In this document: in pieces, positions 1 to 9,021 of the stretch | How the letters are laid out: the number at the start of each line of letters is the position of its first letter | How positions within the stretch are numbered: the stretch's first letter is position 1 | Source of the DNA: Mucilaginibacter paludis DSM 18603 | Lineage (GTDB): Bacteria > Bacteroidota > Bacteroidia > Sphingobacteriales > Sphingobacteriaceae | NCBI RefSeq assembly: GCF_000166195.2 | Contig: NZ_CM001403.1 | Location: 7,552,877-7,616,876 of the forward strand | Reading direction: 5' to 3' | Length of the DNA stretch: 64,000 nucleotides | Position numbers and translations under genes: made by a program | The notes under the pieces: generated by a model | Database searches by the model: none | What the model saw: the letters and a program-made list of their open reading frames with translations, nothing else | Told to the model about the DNA's origin: nothing

Positions 1-776
1 TTGATAAGCAGCCCCGGTACAAAGCGATTGAGCCAAAGGCCGATTTTCTCGCCGCTAAATTTGCCTATATAGCATTCAAATGCTCCTTTTTTAATTGCTT
101 TTAGTATTTGTAAAGCGGCACGATCAGGTGATAGCCCCTTACTGATATTTTCGGAGGGTTTTCCCATGGCAGATCCATCACTGGTAAGCGCATGTAAGGA
201 TATATTGGTGCGGATATAACCCGGAGTAAGTATGGTTACCTTGATGTGATGAGCCGCAACCTCGGCTCTTAAACAATCAAAAAAGCCATGCAGCGCATGT
301 TTAGCCGCCGCATAGGCCGACCGCATTGGTGTGCCTATTTTGCCCATAACGCTGCTGGTAACTACAAAGTGCCCGTTTTTCTTCGCTATAAAATGAGGCA
401 GCAGAGCCTTGGTTAACACCACATAACTAAAGTAATCCAGTTCCATTACGCGGCGATGCACCTCAATATCAGTATCTACAACCAGGGAACGTTGGGTGAT
501 GCCGCCATTATGAACCATGATATCTATCTGGCCAAAAAGTTGAATGGCCGTTGCTACATGTTCTGTAAGCGATGAGGTGTCCGAAAGGTCAAGGGGTAAC
601 AGGCAAACCTGATCCGGAAATTTGCACCCTTGTTTTACTCTTTCCAGTTCTGCTAATCTTCTGCTCGATAATATCAGTTTTGCGCCATTGGCAGATAGGG
701 CATAGGCCAGGGCCTCGCCGATACCCGATGACGCTCCCGTTATCCAGATAATTTTGTTGCTGAAGTAGATGTCCAT
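1..776 (-). CDS. SDR family oxidoreductase, 3' end outside window
   Basis: The frame starts at the ATG whose complement is CAT at 774-776 and stays open to base 1, so the C-terminus is missing. About 258 residues are visible. They show a classical short-chain dehydrogenase: the nucleotide-binding motif TGASSGIG at residues 13-20, an NGG variant of the NNAG motif near 90-92, serines at 141-142 and the catalytic YAAAK at 155-159. The reaction is an NAD(P)-dependent oxidation or reduction of an unknown substrate. The sequence resembles DHRS7-like membrane-associated SDRs, but that subgroup is a guess. It is transcribed away from the phosphodiesterase gene at 1014, so bases 777-1013 are a shared divergent promoter region. 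Confidence 0.9.
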   Translation of the reverse strand, partial: MDIYFSNKIIWITGASSGIGEALAYALSANGAKLILSSRRLAELERVKQGCKFPDQVCLLPLDLSDTSSLTEHVATAIQLFGQIDIMVHNGGITQRSLVVDTDIEVHRRVMELDYFSYVVLTKALLPHFIAKKNGHFVVTSSVMGKIGTPMRSAYAAAKHALHGFFDCLRAEVAAHHIKVTILTPGYIRTNISLHALTSDGSAMGKPSENISKGLSPDRAALQILKAIKKGAFECYIGKFSGEKIGLWLNRFVPGLLI

Positions 777-987
777 ATTGGGTTTATTCAATCTAAGTTG
801 GTTTTGCGGGCTTGGCTTAAGGGATAAATTATTTTATGTTTCGACGGGTGTTTATTATTTTAGTCGTAAAGATATTCATCTGGTACCAAACATCGGTAAA
901 TGTTGTAATGCGGTTTACAAGAAATTCGCACTATGGTTTGAATAAAATTATTGTAATATTTTTATTACAATAATTCCTTAAAAAGTT

Positions 988-995
988 TATTTTTG
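988..995 (+). promoter_or_regulatory. Putative -7 box (TATTTTTG)
   Basis: TATTTTTG fits the Bacteroidota TAnnTTTG -7 consensus and ends 18 bases before the ATG at 1014. I see no convincing -33 TTG at the usual distance, so only half of the promoter is supported. Confidence 0.4.
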
Positions 996-1013
996 TTCAA
1001 ACCCTAATTAATT

Positions 1014-1853
1014 ATGCCAGCAGCAACCTTTTGCTACAAGCACGCTAAACTATTGCCTTTTATTTTGATCATCCTGATGGGATTTAGGGCCAATTCACAA
1101 ACTGTTCCGCTGGTTAACGCCTTTGCTCATAACGACTATTGGCATAAGCGGCCCCTGTTTGATGCCCTCGATAACGGCTATAACCACATCGAGGCTGATG
1201 TTTACTTAAGGCGGGGTAAATTAATTGTTGCACATATACTGCCAATTTTTAGGCGCAAAAAAGAACTTGAACGCTTGTATTTTAAGCCTTTGCAGGATTG
1301 TATCGATGGCGAAAATAAAGCTTTTACCGGCTTAACGTATCCTGTAACATTGATGATCGATGTCAAGTCGGGAGCGGATGGTACCTATCGTCAATTAGAG
1401 TGCATGCTTGATAAGTATAAATCTCTTATTTCTGGTTACGAAGATGGTAAGTTTGTACAAAGGCAAATCACTGTGGTATTAAGCGGTCATAAACCCGAAA
1501 AACTTCTTAAAGCTCAACAAAACCGGCTGGCATTTATGGATGAGGATTTAATTAAGGCACAACGGGATACACTGTCGGCAAATTTTTATCAAATGGCCAG
1601 TTGCAAATATTCGAGGTTGATCAAATGGACCGGTAAAGGCGAATTCCCGGCCGACCAGCGCCAGCGTTTATGCGATTACGTACATACGGCCCATCTATAC
1701 GGTAAAAAAGTAAGACTGTGGAATTCGCCAGACAATAGCGTTGTATGGAAAGAGCTATTAAGCTGTGGTGTTGATTTGATTAATACCGATAAACTGGTTA
1801 AGCTTAAAAACTTTCTGCTGAATGAAAATAAAAGCTTTGCCAATGTTAATTAA
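1014..1853 (+). CDS. Secreted PI-PLC/GDPD-like phosphodiesterase (AIM6-like)
   Basis: A 279-residue protein with an N-terminal hydrophobic signal region (about residues 13-29, ending in NSQ), so it is probably exported. The core shows the glycerophosphodiester phosphodiesterase/PI-PLC TIM-barrel signature: H39-N40-D41, then E60-A-D62 and a second histidine near 74 (IVAH). These residues bind the metal and act on the phosphodiester in GDPD enzymes. The family is close to the fungal AIM6-type group, whose substrate is not known. The gene stands alone, with a hairpin about 35 bases after its stop. Activity on glycerophosphodiesters is inferred from the family only. Confidence 0.75.
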   Translation: MPAATFCYKHAKLLPFILIILMGFRANSQTVPLVNAFAHNDYWHKRPLFDALDNGYNHIEADVYLRRGKLIVAHILPIFRRKKELERLYFKPLQDCIDGENKAFTGLTYPVTLMIDVKSGADGTYRQLECMLDKYKSLISGYEDGKFVQRQITVVLSGHKPEKLLKAQQNRLAFMDEDLIKAQRDTLSANFYQMASCKYSRLIKWTGKGEFPADQRQRLCDYVHTAHLYGKKVRLWNSPDNSVVWKELLSCGVDLINTDKLVKLKNFLLNENKSFANVN

Positions 1854-1888
1854 GAAAGCATAATCAGATGTTCCATGTGTTGTTTAAA

Positions 1889-1906
1889 GTGCGGCGATTG
1901 CCGCAC
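1889..1906. terminator. Perfect 7-bp hairpin after the phosphodiesterase gene
   Basis: GTGCGGC at 1889-1895 pairs with GCCGCAC at 1900-1906 around a GATT loop. No strong T-run follows on either strand, so it could be a weak terminator or a 3'-end-stabilising hairpin. Confidence 0.35.
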
Positions 1907-2007
1907 AAACGTTTTGCCTGATTTAATAAATATGGCTCTTGACGAATAGTATGGGTAAATTGAAAAACAAACCAATAAATAACTGTTCATAATAACGCGA
2001 CGATAAC

Positions 2008-2432
2008 TTATTGATTGTCAATGATAAATCTTCTAAATTATGTCATCCCGACGGGAGGAGGGATCTTTTGCGCGCAGTAAGTCTACAGCATATCAGGTGC
2101 GCTGGTAATCAATGTGCTGTTGTTGCTCCAACAATCAGTATTCTTAATTTACAGCATCGGCACGCTCAGTCGCCGCGTGAAGGGCTGTTACGTTATTCAC
2201 TTTTGTTTGTTTTTGGTGTGAATGATTGCTAACGCAATTTGTCTTGACACAAAAGTAACCAAAACCGACCGTAGGGAGCTCATGAACACCTTAAAAAAAC
2301 AAACAACAGGTGAATAACGTCAAGACTGCCCGATCCTTCCGCCCACAGGCCAACACCCGGCCCGGCGTGCAGTCTGGCCTTTGCGCACTTTGCCTGTGTA
2401 AAAGAGAAGATCACTGAGGTTCAAAACATCAT
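2008..2432 (+). repeat. Dispersed intergenic repeat, copy A
   Basis: This stretch shares long blocks with the segments at 8586-8978 (inverted), 23785-24325, 29805-30085 and 30090-30640. Landmarks in order are TTATTGATTGTCAA, CATCCCGACGGGAGGAGGGA, AATCAGTATTCTTAATTTA, CGCTCAGTCGCCGCGTGAAG, a GTCTTGACACAAAAGTAACC block and GCCCGATCCTTCCGCCC followed by a GC-rich GGCGTGCAGTC block. A 73-codon frame crosses it, but that frame exists only because the repeat happens to be open. No transposase or terminal inverted repeat was seen. Confidence 0.75.
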
Positions 2433-3075
2433 CGCTATTTTTTTCAGCTAGCTATGTTTGTTACTTATTAAGATATAAAATATTGATAATCAATGGTTAA
2501 ATTAAAAATAAGATCTTAAAACAGTAGTGGAATTTCACGAAGAATATCATAGTAAAATATTGGCTTAGCCTATCACTTACAAATTGATTTTTTAGTACCC
2601 ATACTATTCGTCAGAGCCATAAATATTTAAAATCATTCCGAAACGTCCTTGCCGAGCTTTCTGAATATTAAACCCACAGGAGGTGCTAAGTATAGCAACT
2701 TCCTATCATACTCCTCGGTTTGATCAACTTGTAACATCTTTACAAGTCATTAACTTTCTCATCGCTACCCCGTAAATTTATTTTGGTGATAAGTATTTTG
2801 CTAATTTATCTGGTAACATAACCTAAGATCAAGGCGGTTGAAACCAACGAATGGCTGATGATCCGACGGTGATAATTTAATAAATTTAATTACAGATGAT
2901 TAAGTTATTTTTTTAAATAAGCCCGTTTGAAATTTACAATGCTAATTAAATTAGTATTATATTGGTCGCACTTTAAAGGTGGGCAGAATTGAGCTGCGGA
3001 ACCATGGGGGTGTTTTAACTGGGAAATTTGATAATTATATTGAGCTTGACTGTGGGCTAATGCCTGTAAATTTTT
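2433..3075. other. Intergenic, no gene recognised
   Basis: An AT-rich stretch without a credible coding frame. The short frame on the minus strand (2905-3111) overlaps the start of the small gene at 3103 and has unconvincing composition. Nothing else was identified here. Confidence 0.5.
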
Positions 3076-3102
3076 ATGAACCTTATGGGACAAGTGTTGC
3101 GT

Positions 3103-3309
3103 ATGACGCATAATGGCGTTGATTATTCTTTTGTGATCTTAAATAAGGAGCCCCTAAGCCGCGAAACCAGGGAAATTATTGTTTCGGTTAATGGCGAAAC
3201 AAAAACGCTGGTACAGCGCGACCGTTCCTGGTTGCCTGCCGAAGAGGCCGGAGATGTGGAAGTTGCCATGGCTATTGGTAAAACGATAGCTTTGCGTTAC
3301 CGGATTTAA
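3103..3309 (+). CDS. Small hypothetical protein
   Basis: A 68-residue protein beginning MTHNGVDYSF; an in-frame ATG at 3076 would add nine residues. I prefer 3103 because a weak TAAATTTT box at 3067-3074 would place the transcript start between the two ATGs. It has no signal peptide, membrane span or cysteine. Codon use resembles neighbouring genes, which is the main reason to believe it. I do not recognise a family. The methyltransferase gene at 3382 follows on the same strand after a 72-base gap. Confidence 0.5.
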   Translation: MTHNGVDYSFVILNKEPLSRETREIIVSVNGETKTLVQRDRSWLPAEEAGDVEVAMAIGKTIALRYRI

Positions 3310-3381
3310 CAAAGCTTTTGCTTTCCGTAAGATCATAAACTATAGCAACCACAACCTGAATAAATTTTGATTCAGCAGAAG

Positions 3382-3990
3382 ATGAACAAAGGAGAAAGGC
3401 AAAACGTTTACCAGGTTTATAACAAAATTGCAACATGGTTTGCTGCCAACAGGCCTACCGGTTTAATGGAGAAAGCCTATTTAGACGAGATGATAAGCCA
3501 TTTACCCACCCAGGCAACAGTTTTGGATGTGGGTTGTGGTACCGGAGACCCGATTTTAAAATACCTTATCAGTAAAAAACTGAATGTTACCGGGCTTGAT
3601 GCAAGCACCCAAATACTTCAAATTGCCAAGGCTAACTTCCCGTCTGTTGAGTTTATTTTGCAGGACATGCGGCTGCTTAATTTAAATAGAAGGTTTGACG
3701 CCATTGTAGCCTGGCATAGTTTCTTCCACTTACCCGCTGCCGATCAGCCGGCCATGTTCGCACTTTTTGCACAGCATCTCAATCCTGATGGAATTTTGCT
3801 CTTCACATCCGGCACTGAACATGGTGAAGCCTGGGGACTAAACGGTGGCGAAAATTTATATCATGCCTCATTGGATTCAGCAGCATATGAAAGTGTTTTA
3901 AAGAAGCATCATTTTAGGGTTTTGAAGCACGTTGTGAACGATCCGGATTGCGGTTATGACACCATTTGGATGACAAAGTATAGCTTGTGA
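3382..3990 (+). CDS. Class I SAM-dependent methyltransferase
   Basis: A 202-residue protein from the ATG at 3382; an in-frame TTG at 3367 is possible but less likely. The SAM-binding motif I is clear at residues 49-55 (DVGCGTG), followed by the acidic residue of motif II (GLDAS) and a QDMRLL segment. This is the Rossmann methyltransferase fold of the methyltransf_25 type. There is no substrate-specific domain, so the methyl acceptor is unknown. The gene is flanked by unrelated genes and gives no pathway hint. Confidence 0.85.
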   Translation: MNKGERQNVYQVYNKIATWFAANRPTGLMEKAYLDEMISHLPTQATVLDVGCGTGDPILKYLISKKLNVTGLDASTQILQIAKANFPSVEFILQDMRLLNLNRRFDAIVAWHSFFHLPAADQPAMFALFAQHLNPDGILLFTSGTEHGEAWGLNGGENLYHASLDSAAYESVLKKHHFRVLKHVVNDPDCGYDTIWMTKYSL

Positions 3991-4175
3991 AATTCATTCT
4001 GTTTTTCGTTGTGTGTTAGGTGTTGATGCTTGGGTGTTATAATCAACGCCCTAATAACAAAATGTCATCAAACTTCTTTGTATATTGTTCTTCCAAAGCT
4101 AATGAGGCGAACAACTTGGCCCAATAAGTGTTATTTGTACAGGTGATGATAACCTCGTTTAAAATACTTATACAG

Positions 4176-4976
4176 ATGAAAGCAAATCCGCAAAAAAAAC
4201 AAATAGCTAAGCAGTTTAAAAACATAAAAGCCCATGTTAAACAATTTATCAAATCGGCGGACCAGGAAGAACTTCATCAATTGAGGGTAGGTATTAAAAA
4301 GCTCAAAGCCTTTTTAATTTTATTGCAGAGCCATTCGCAAAATCGTCATTTGTTAAAACGTTTTGAACCCGTTGGTAAGATATTTAAAAAAGCAGGCAAT
4401 ATCCGCAACGCGCACATCAACTTAAGTTTAAGCGATAATTATCAACTGGATGGTGAACAGTTTATTAACCATCAGCAAGAGCTAATGGATTCGGCTACCC
4501 ATACATTTCGCAAGGATGGTAAGCTTTACCTTAAAAAAATGAAAGAGGCTAAAAAAAATCTTCTACATGGTATTCACGGATTGGACAGCCGCTATGTGCA
4601 GAACTTTTACCGCGAGAATATAGACGCTATAGCTGTATATTTAAAAAACATCGAGTTTAATCCATCGCTGCACGATTGCCGTAAAAAAATCAAATTCCTG
4701 CTTTATAATTATAAGTTGGCCAATAAATCACTTAGCCGGCATTTACAGCTCAATACCCAATACCTTGACGACTTGCAGGAAAGTATAGGTGCCTGGCATG
4801 ATAATGTACTGGCGCTTGATTTAGCCGGACAGGTTGATCCGGATAATAAAACTACGTTGCGAAAGCTTCAGCGCAGCAGCCTTAAATTACGAAAGAGTAT
4901 TGCTATTTTGGCTGTGGATTTTATGCGCCGGGCTACAGGTATTGAAAGTGACACGGCAACTATACAACCCAGCTGA
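4176..4976 (+). CDS. CHAD domain-containing protein
   Basis: About 266 residues from the ATG at 4176, preferred over an upstream frame opening at 4128 because MKANPQKK leads directly into the domain. CHAD proteins are all-helical, rich in conserved histidines and basic residues, and bind polyphosphate. The hallmark HQLRVGIKKLKAF is at residues 34-46, and a second helical-repeat motif (HDCRKKIKFLLYNYK) lies in the C-terminal half. Lysine and arginine content is high throughout. There is no CYTH domain fused to it. The secreted protein gene at 4994 follows 17 bases after the stop, so the two may be co-transcribed. Confidence 0.85.
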   Translation: MKANPQKKQIAKQFKNIKAHVKQFIKSADQEELHQLRVGIKKLKAFLILLQSHSQNRHLLKRFEPVGKIFKKAGNIRNAHINLSLSDNYQLDGEQFINHQQELMDSATHTFRKDGKLYLKKMKEAKKNLLHGIHGLDSRYVQNFYRENIDAIAVYLKNIEFNPSLHDCRKKIKFLLYNYKLANKSLSRHLQLNTQYLDDLQESIGAWHDNVLALDLAGQVDPDNKTTLRKLQRSSLKLRKSIAILAVDFMRRATGIESDTATIQPS

Positions 4977-4993
4977 TCTACAAAAAAAAATTA

Positions 4994-5542
4994 ATGAAAA
5001 TATTCAAGCTTCTTTGTTTCACCATCCTTGCGGTGCTTAGCCCATATTTTGTAGCTGCCCAGGCAAAGCCGTTTAAAGCCACTGTGGCTCAAACATCGGC
5101 TTTAAAAAAGCAGGCACAGGATTGTGCTGCCACAATAACACAACAAAACTATAAGCAATTGGCTTATTATACTTACCCGCCAATTATTAAGGCTATGGGC
5201 GGTGCTGATAAAATGGTAGAAAAGCTCACCGTTACCATGGCGCAAATGCAAACCTATGGCGTGGTTTTTAAATCGGCAACCGTAGGCAATATCAATGATA
5301 TCACTAAATCCGGGCCGGATTTATACAGTGTTGTGCAGGATATTTTGCAAATGGCAAATAACGGTAGCACTATAACGGCAAGTTCTTACGTACTTGCTAT
5401 ATCGCATAACAATGGCATCAGGTGGTATTTTGTTGATACTGCCCCTCTAAAAAATCAAAACCTTAAAAAAATGTTTCCAACCTATCCTCCCGGTTTAGTT
5501 ATTCCTCAAACGAATAATCCGTTTATGGGCGCTGGTAATTAG
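4994..5542 (+). CDS. Secreted hypothetical protein
   Basis: A 182-residue protein with a clear signal peptide: a lysine-containing start, a hydrophobic core from about residue 5 to 20 and cleavage around VAA-QA. The mature part looks like a small alpha+beta periplasmic domain with no cysteines or metal motifs. I do not recognise a family. It starts 17 bases after the CHAD gene, in an A-rich leader, which suggests coupling to that gene. Confidence 0.75.
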   Translation: MKIFKLLCFTILAVLSPYFVAAQAKPFKATVAQTSALKKQAQDCAATITQQNYKQLAYYTYPPIIKAMGGADKMVEKLTVTMAQMQTYGVVFKSATVGNINDITKSGPDLYSVVQDILQMANNGSTITASSYVLAISHNNGIRWYFVDTAPLKNQNLKKMFPTYPPGLVIPQTNNPFMGAGN

Positions 5543-5756
5543 CATTTTTTTGCCGCCTTAAAATCGGCATTCGCCGGTAAATAAATATGGTTTGCCAAAA
5601 AACTGTTGCTTATTAGCAATATAATAGTCAATTTGCCTACAACAATTATTAAAAAATGTTGTTGAAAATTAAAAAACGATTGGTGTAACAATTACGCTAT
5701 CACCAGCATCTAAATTCTTAGAATTTAAAAAGGAAAAATGAAATCTTCCCATTTTC

Positions 5757-5764
5757 TATCTTTA
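5757..5764 (+). promoter_or_regulatory. Putative -7 box (TATCTTTA)
   Basis: One mismatch from TAnnTTTG. It lies downstream of an in-frame ATG at 5738 and upstream of the ATG at 5786, and so supports the second start, which begins the lipoprotein signal. Confidence 0.3.
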
Positions 5765-5785
5765 TCTAACAAACCAGGTTCATTC

Positions 5786-6526
5786 ATGAAAAAAATATTA
5801 ATAACCGCTGCCTTTGCGGTAACATTGGCTGGCTGCTCTAATCGTCCGCAACAAAATAATGTAAGCATCTCCAATAATACTACCGCTGGGTTTGATGTAA
5901 ACAAGCTTGGCGATATTGTTAAAACCAGTACCGATCCGCAGGTTTTAGAAAAAGCCATTAACGCCCCCAATAACAATATCAACAACCTTGACCTGGATAA
6001 GGATGGTAAAATTGACTATCTGAAGGTAACAGAACCAGGCAAAAACGAGTTAGCGATAGTCGACGATATCAGCAAAGATCAGTCGGTTACCGTGGCCAAC
6101 ATCAAGGTTGATCCTACAAATAACAATTCGGCCGACCTCAACATCCAGGGTAACCCGAGTTATGTAGGTGATAACTACATGTACCATTCACATTTTTCGT
6201 TCACCGACTTTCTGTTGTTGAGCTACCTGATGCGTCCGCACAGTTACTATGTACCGATGTATCATTACGGCTATTACCCATCCTATTATTCGAGCAGGAG
6301 GGTAGTAACCAATTATCGCCCCACAACAAGTTCGGCGGTAAGTTCACCCAGAAGAAGCAGTTTAAGCGGTTCGGGCTCGCAACGTTCGTTTGGTACACGT
6401 AATACCTCACAACGCGTTCGTAGCGGTGGCTTTGGCAATTCCTCAAGCCGTTCATCAAGTTTCGGCAGCGGCTCATCATCCCGCAGAAGTTTTGGCAGCA
6501 GCCGCAGCTTTGGCCGGAGAAGGTAG
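5786..6526 (+). CDS. Putative lipoprotein with Ser/Arg-rich C-terminal tail
   Basis: About 246 residues from the ATG at 5786. The N-terminus is a lipoprotein signal: MKK, a hydrophobic stretch and the lipobox LAGC, with the cysteine near residue 17. Residues 20-120 form an acidic domain with DLDKDGKIDYLKV, which resembles a single EF-hand-like calcium loop. A Tyr-rich segment around 150-175 follows, then a low-complexity tail of Ser, Gly and Arg to the end (SSSRRSFGSSRSFGRRR). The basic tail could bind polyanions such as LPS, peptidoglycan or nucleic acid, but this is inference. The in-frame ATG at 5738 would bury the signal and is rejected. Confidence 0.75.
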   Translation: MKKILITAAFAVTLAGCSNRPQQNNVSISNNTTAGFDVNKLGDIVKTSTDPQVLEKAINAPNNNINNLDLDKDGKIDYLKVTEPGKNELAIVDDISKDQSVTVANIKVDPTNNNSADLNIQGNPSYVGDNYMYHSHFSFTDFLLLSYLMRPHSYYVPMYHYGYYPSYYSSRRVVTNYRPTTSSAVSSPRRSSLSGSGSQRSFGTRNTSQRVRSGGFGNSSSRSSSFGSGSSSRRSFGSSRSFGRRR

Positions 6527-6529
6527 GTA

Positions 6530-6812
6530 GTTATTTAGTTATTAGGTTATTGAGTTACTATGTTATTGAGTTATTAAGTTAATTTAGTAAATATATAGGT
6601 TGGAAGTATTGTTACAATAGCCGAATGTTAACCAGAACTTATGAATCATAAAACCCAAAAGACTGATTAAGCTCAATGGCTCATTAACTAACCGCCAATA
6701 ACCAATAACAAAGTAACCCAATAACTTAATAACCAATAACCCAATAACCAATAACCCAATAACCAATAACCCAATAACCCAATAACCAATAACACAATAA
6801 CCAATAACCAAC
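6530..6812. repeat. Low-complexity TTATTGG-type tandem repeats
   Basis: The left part (6530-6585) repeats units such as GTTATTGAG and TTATTAG. The right part (6718-6812) repeats the opposite-strand form CCAATAAC in 7-8-base units about a dozen times. The two arms are partly complementary, so the region could fold back across the non-repeat middle. The right arm ends three bases before the pspA start codon and so would make up the pspA leader. Confidence 0.8.
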
Positions 6813-6814
6813 CA

Positions 6815-7549
6815 ATGAGCATATTCGACAGATTATTCCGCATAGGCAAGGCAGAAGCCAACGCCGCGGTAGATAAATTAGAAGATCCATCAAAGATGGC
6901 CGACCAGATTTTGCGCGAACTGCGTGCAAATTATCAGCAGGCTATCCAGGGTGAAGCCGAAATTAAGGCGCTTTCCCTTTCACATCGCGCAAGCGAATTA
7001 CAGGCCCGCAACAAGGCCGATGAATGGGAAAAGAAAACCAACGAACTGTTGGACAGGATAGACAGCAAGCAACTTGACCCAACACAAGGCAACGATTTAG
7101 CAGCCAAAGCCGCCCGGGCACATGCCGACGCATTGAAAGATGCCGAGCAGTACAAGGCCATGGCCGAGAAGGAGGAGAGCGCCGTCAATGTAATGGACCT
7201 GAAGATCAAGCAGATTAAAGATCAGATAGCCGAGACAGAGAACCGCGCCAAAATGATCCAGTCGCGCGCTAAAACAGCCGAGGTATCGGAGAAGATCAAC
7301 AAAACATTATCCAATGTTGATACCGATGGATTGATGCAAACGCTGAACCGGATGGACGAAAGAGCTTCGGCCCAGGAATTCCGTGCGGCCGCTTACGCGC
7401 AGATTGAAGATTCGACACTCTCGACAGAGCAGGAAATTAATAAAGTTTTAAGCAGCGGCTCATCGGCTTTAGATGCTATCAAAGCCAAACGCTTACAACA
7501 ATCCCAATCGTCACCACGCTTATTAAACGAAGGCAATGATTCTAAGTGA
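6815..7549 (+). CDS. pspA: PspA/IM30 family membrane-stress protein
   Basis: A 244-residue, almost fully helical protein with the PspA/IM30 N-terminus (SIFDRLFRIGKAEANAAVDKLEDP) and long heptad-rich coiled coil to about residue 190. PspA/IM30 proteins form ESCRT-III-like rods and rings on the inner membrane and protect it during stress. Length is in the usual range of 220-250. There is no pspF or pspBC nearby, as is usual outside proteobacteria. The stop overlaps the start of the next gene by 14 bases, which implies translational coupling. The leader is the tandem-repeat tract. Confidence 0.9.
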   Translation: MSIFDRLFRIGKAEANAAVDKLEDPSKMADQILRELRANYQQAIQGEAEIKALSLSHRASELQARNKADEWEKKTNELLDRIDSKQLDPTQGNDLAAKAARAHADALKDAEQYKAMAEKEESAVNVMDLKIKQIKDQIAETENRAKMIQSRAKTAEVSEKINKTLSNVDTDGLMQTLNRMDERASAQEFRAAAYAQIEDSTLSTEQEINKVLSSGSSALDAIKAKRLQQSQSSPRLLNEGNDSK

Positions 7550-8288
7550 AGATAATAAAAAAACGTATAAGGCCATCATCCTGCTGAATGAGCTGATTAA
7601 CGGCACACACCAGTTTCAAACCATCGCCAACGGCGATGATAAAATCCTGGAGCCGCTGTTTATCGAGCTGATGTCAAAAGGCTATGTTACAACTTCTGGC
7701 ATCAATTATGTGCCAACTGCCAAGGGGCGCGAAGTGTTCGACACCTTTATGCAGCGCTATAGCGAGTACCTTAAGGTTTATGATGTATTCTCGTTTGTTG
7801 ATCTGGAAAAAGGCGAATTTGCTTTTGCCCGTTATTTTGATTTTGATACCGACGAGCAATGGCAGAGCTTTACAGACGATCAGCGGTTTGATGATCTGCG
7901 TATAGCGGTTGCCCTGTTTAAAAAGTTAGATCCGGCGGAGATCGTGTTCATGTCATTCATTAACGAGAATAGGTTTGATACCGCTTCCGCGGGATGGCAG
8001 ATGGACCTGGTATCCGACAATACCTGGAAAGAAATTGAGGCCATTGTTGATACCGCCATTAAACCCGAAGAGGTGGGCGCCGACGCGATGGAAGATATGA
8101 TCCGCCAGGGCAGCGACCTGATGATGGATTTGCTGAAAGAAGAGATCAGGCAACGCGAGGAAGACCGGCAGAACAATACATACGATGGCGGCGAAACCGT
8201 GGTATACGAAACCGTTGAATATTACGAACCGTATTACGATCCATGGTACGTATCGCCAATTTGGTATGTCCCTTTGTTTTTATGGTAA
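7536..8288 (+). CDS. Hypothetical protein co-translated with PspA
   Basis: A 250-residue protein whose ATG at 7536 lies inside the 3' end of pspA. The first 70 residues look like a winged-helix-type helical domain (GTHQFQTI, LMSKGYVTTSGINYVPTAKGREVF). The middle is acidic and helical, and the last 30 residues are tyrosine-rich and aromatic (VEYYEPYYDPWYVSPIW). There is no signal peptide. I do not recognise a family. The overlap with pspA suggests a partner or regulator of PspA in membrane stress; this is inference from position. A strong terminator follows at 8316. Confidence 0.7.
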   Translation: MILSEDNKKTYKAIILLNELINGTHQFQTIANGDDKILEPLFIELMSKGYVTTSGINYVPTAKGREVFDTFMQRYSEYLKVYDVFSFVDLEKGEFAFARYFDFDTDEQWQSFTDDQRFDDLRIAVALFKKLDPAEIVFMSFINENRFDTASAGWQMDLVSDNTWKEIEAIVDTAIKPEEVGADAMEDMIRQGSDLMMDLLKEEIRQREEDRQNNTYDGGETVVYETVEYYEPYYDPWYVSPIWYVPLFLW

Positions 8289-8315
8289 ACCCTTTCAGGA
8301 TAAATTGATATTTAT

Positions 8316-8346
8316 GGCGATGGGTTTACTCATCGCCTTTTTTATT
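8316..8346 (+). terminator. Rho-independent terminator of the pspA operon
   Basis: GGCGATG at 8316-8322 pairs with CATCGCC at 8331-8337 around GGTTTACT, followed directly by a T-rich run. Confidence 0.85.
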
Positions 8347-8550
8347 TAATAACGGTGGCTTTAAGCGTTTATGTTTTTCAGCAAAATATTAACGGTGCGA
8401 GGTAATAATACGGAGGTAGGTAGTTTTGCAAAAAATGTCATTGCGGGAATTTTATAAACCGGTCGTCTGTGAAGGGTGAAAATGACAAGGGAATGCCGCT
8501 TGCAGAGGCCACCACACCGTGCTTCGACTACTGAGCTTGACGAAGTACCA

Positions 8551-8591
8551 GCATGACACCCCTTTTTTGTGCGCGAAAGCTGTCTTCCTGA
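8551..8591. repeat. Short dispersed repeat shared with 23876-23916
   Basis: A segment containing TTTTTGTGCGCGAAAGCTGT and a TCCTGAG end occurs here and near 23890. In both places a CATGACAC or TATGACAC block precedes it. It abuts the inverted large repeat copy B. Confidence 0.6.
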
Positions 8592-8978
8592 GTATCCCAC
8601 CGGGCCTCACCCCGGAAAAAACAGGGATGACATTTGAAACCTGTAGGCTATTTTGCGCAGATAAGAAAAGTGCGCAAAAGCCTGACTGCACGCCGGGCCG
8701 GGTTTGGCCTGTGGGCGGAAGGATCGGGCAGTCTTGATTTTTTTGGTTACTTTTTGTATCAAGACAAAAAGTAACAAGCCCTTCACGCGGCGATTGAGCG
8801 TGCCGATGTTCTAAATTATGAATACTGATTATCTGAGCAAAGATAGCACATTGATAATCAGCGCACCGAATATGACGCATACTTACCGCTTTTAGAAGAT
8901 CCCTCCTCCCGTCGGGACGATATGATGGAGAGAAATTTAACATTGACAATCAATAACTTACATAGATGTCATTATAAG
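8586..8978 (-). repeat. Dispersed intergenic repeat, copy B (inverted)
   Basis: This is the reverse complement of the family seen at 2008, with the same order of landmarks read on the minus strand. It is closest to copy E at 30090-30640: both share CCGATATGACGC-type and AGATAATCAGTATTCATAAT-type blocks and the GGTGGGATACTC end block, which copy A lacks. It lies in the 985-base gap between the pspA operon and the MFS gene. Confidence 0.8.
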
Positions 8979-9021
8979 CCTGTCGAAGGACGTGCGGCAT
9001 GGCCCAGTACGAGGTGTTTTT
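8978..9021. repeat. Short dispersed repeat shared with 23917-23961
   Basis: A block of about 44 bases beginning GCCTGTCGAAGGACGTGCGG and ending in GTTTTT, also present at 23917-23961 with two visible differences. The rest of the gap up to 9275 shows nothing recognisable. Confidence 0.7.

Noticed and set aside
2011..2232. 73-codon frame, with a similar one at 30119-30331 and one on the minus strand at 8452-8949
   Set aside because: They arise because dispersed repeat copies share an open frame; there is no conservation at the protein level beyond the DNA repeat, and the frame breaks between copies.
5738..5785. Upstream start of the Ser/Arg-rich lipoprotein gene
   Set aside because: It would put 16 polar residues before a perfect lipoprotein signal, and a -7-like box lies between the two ATGs.
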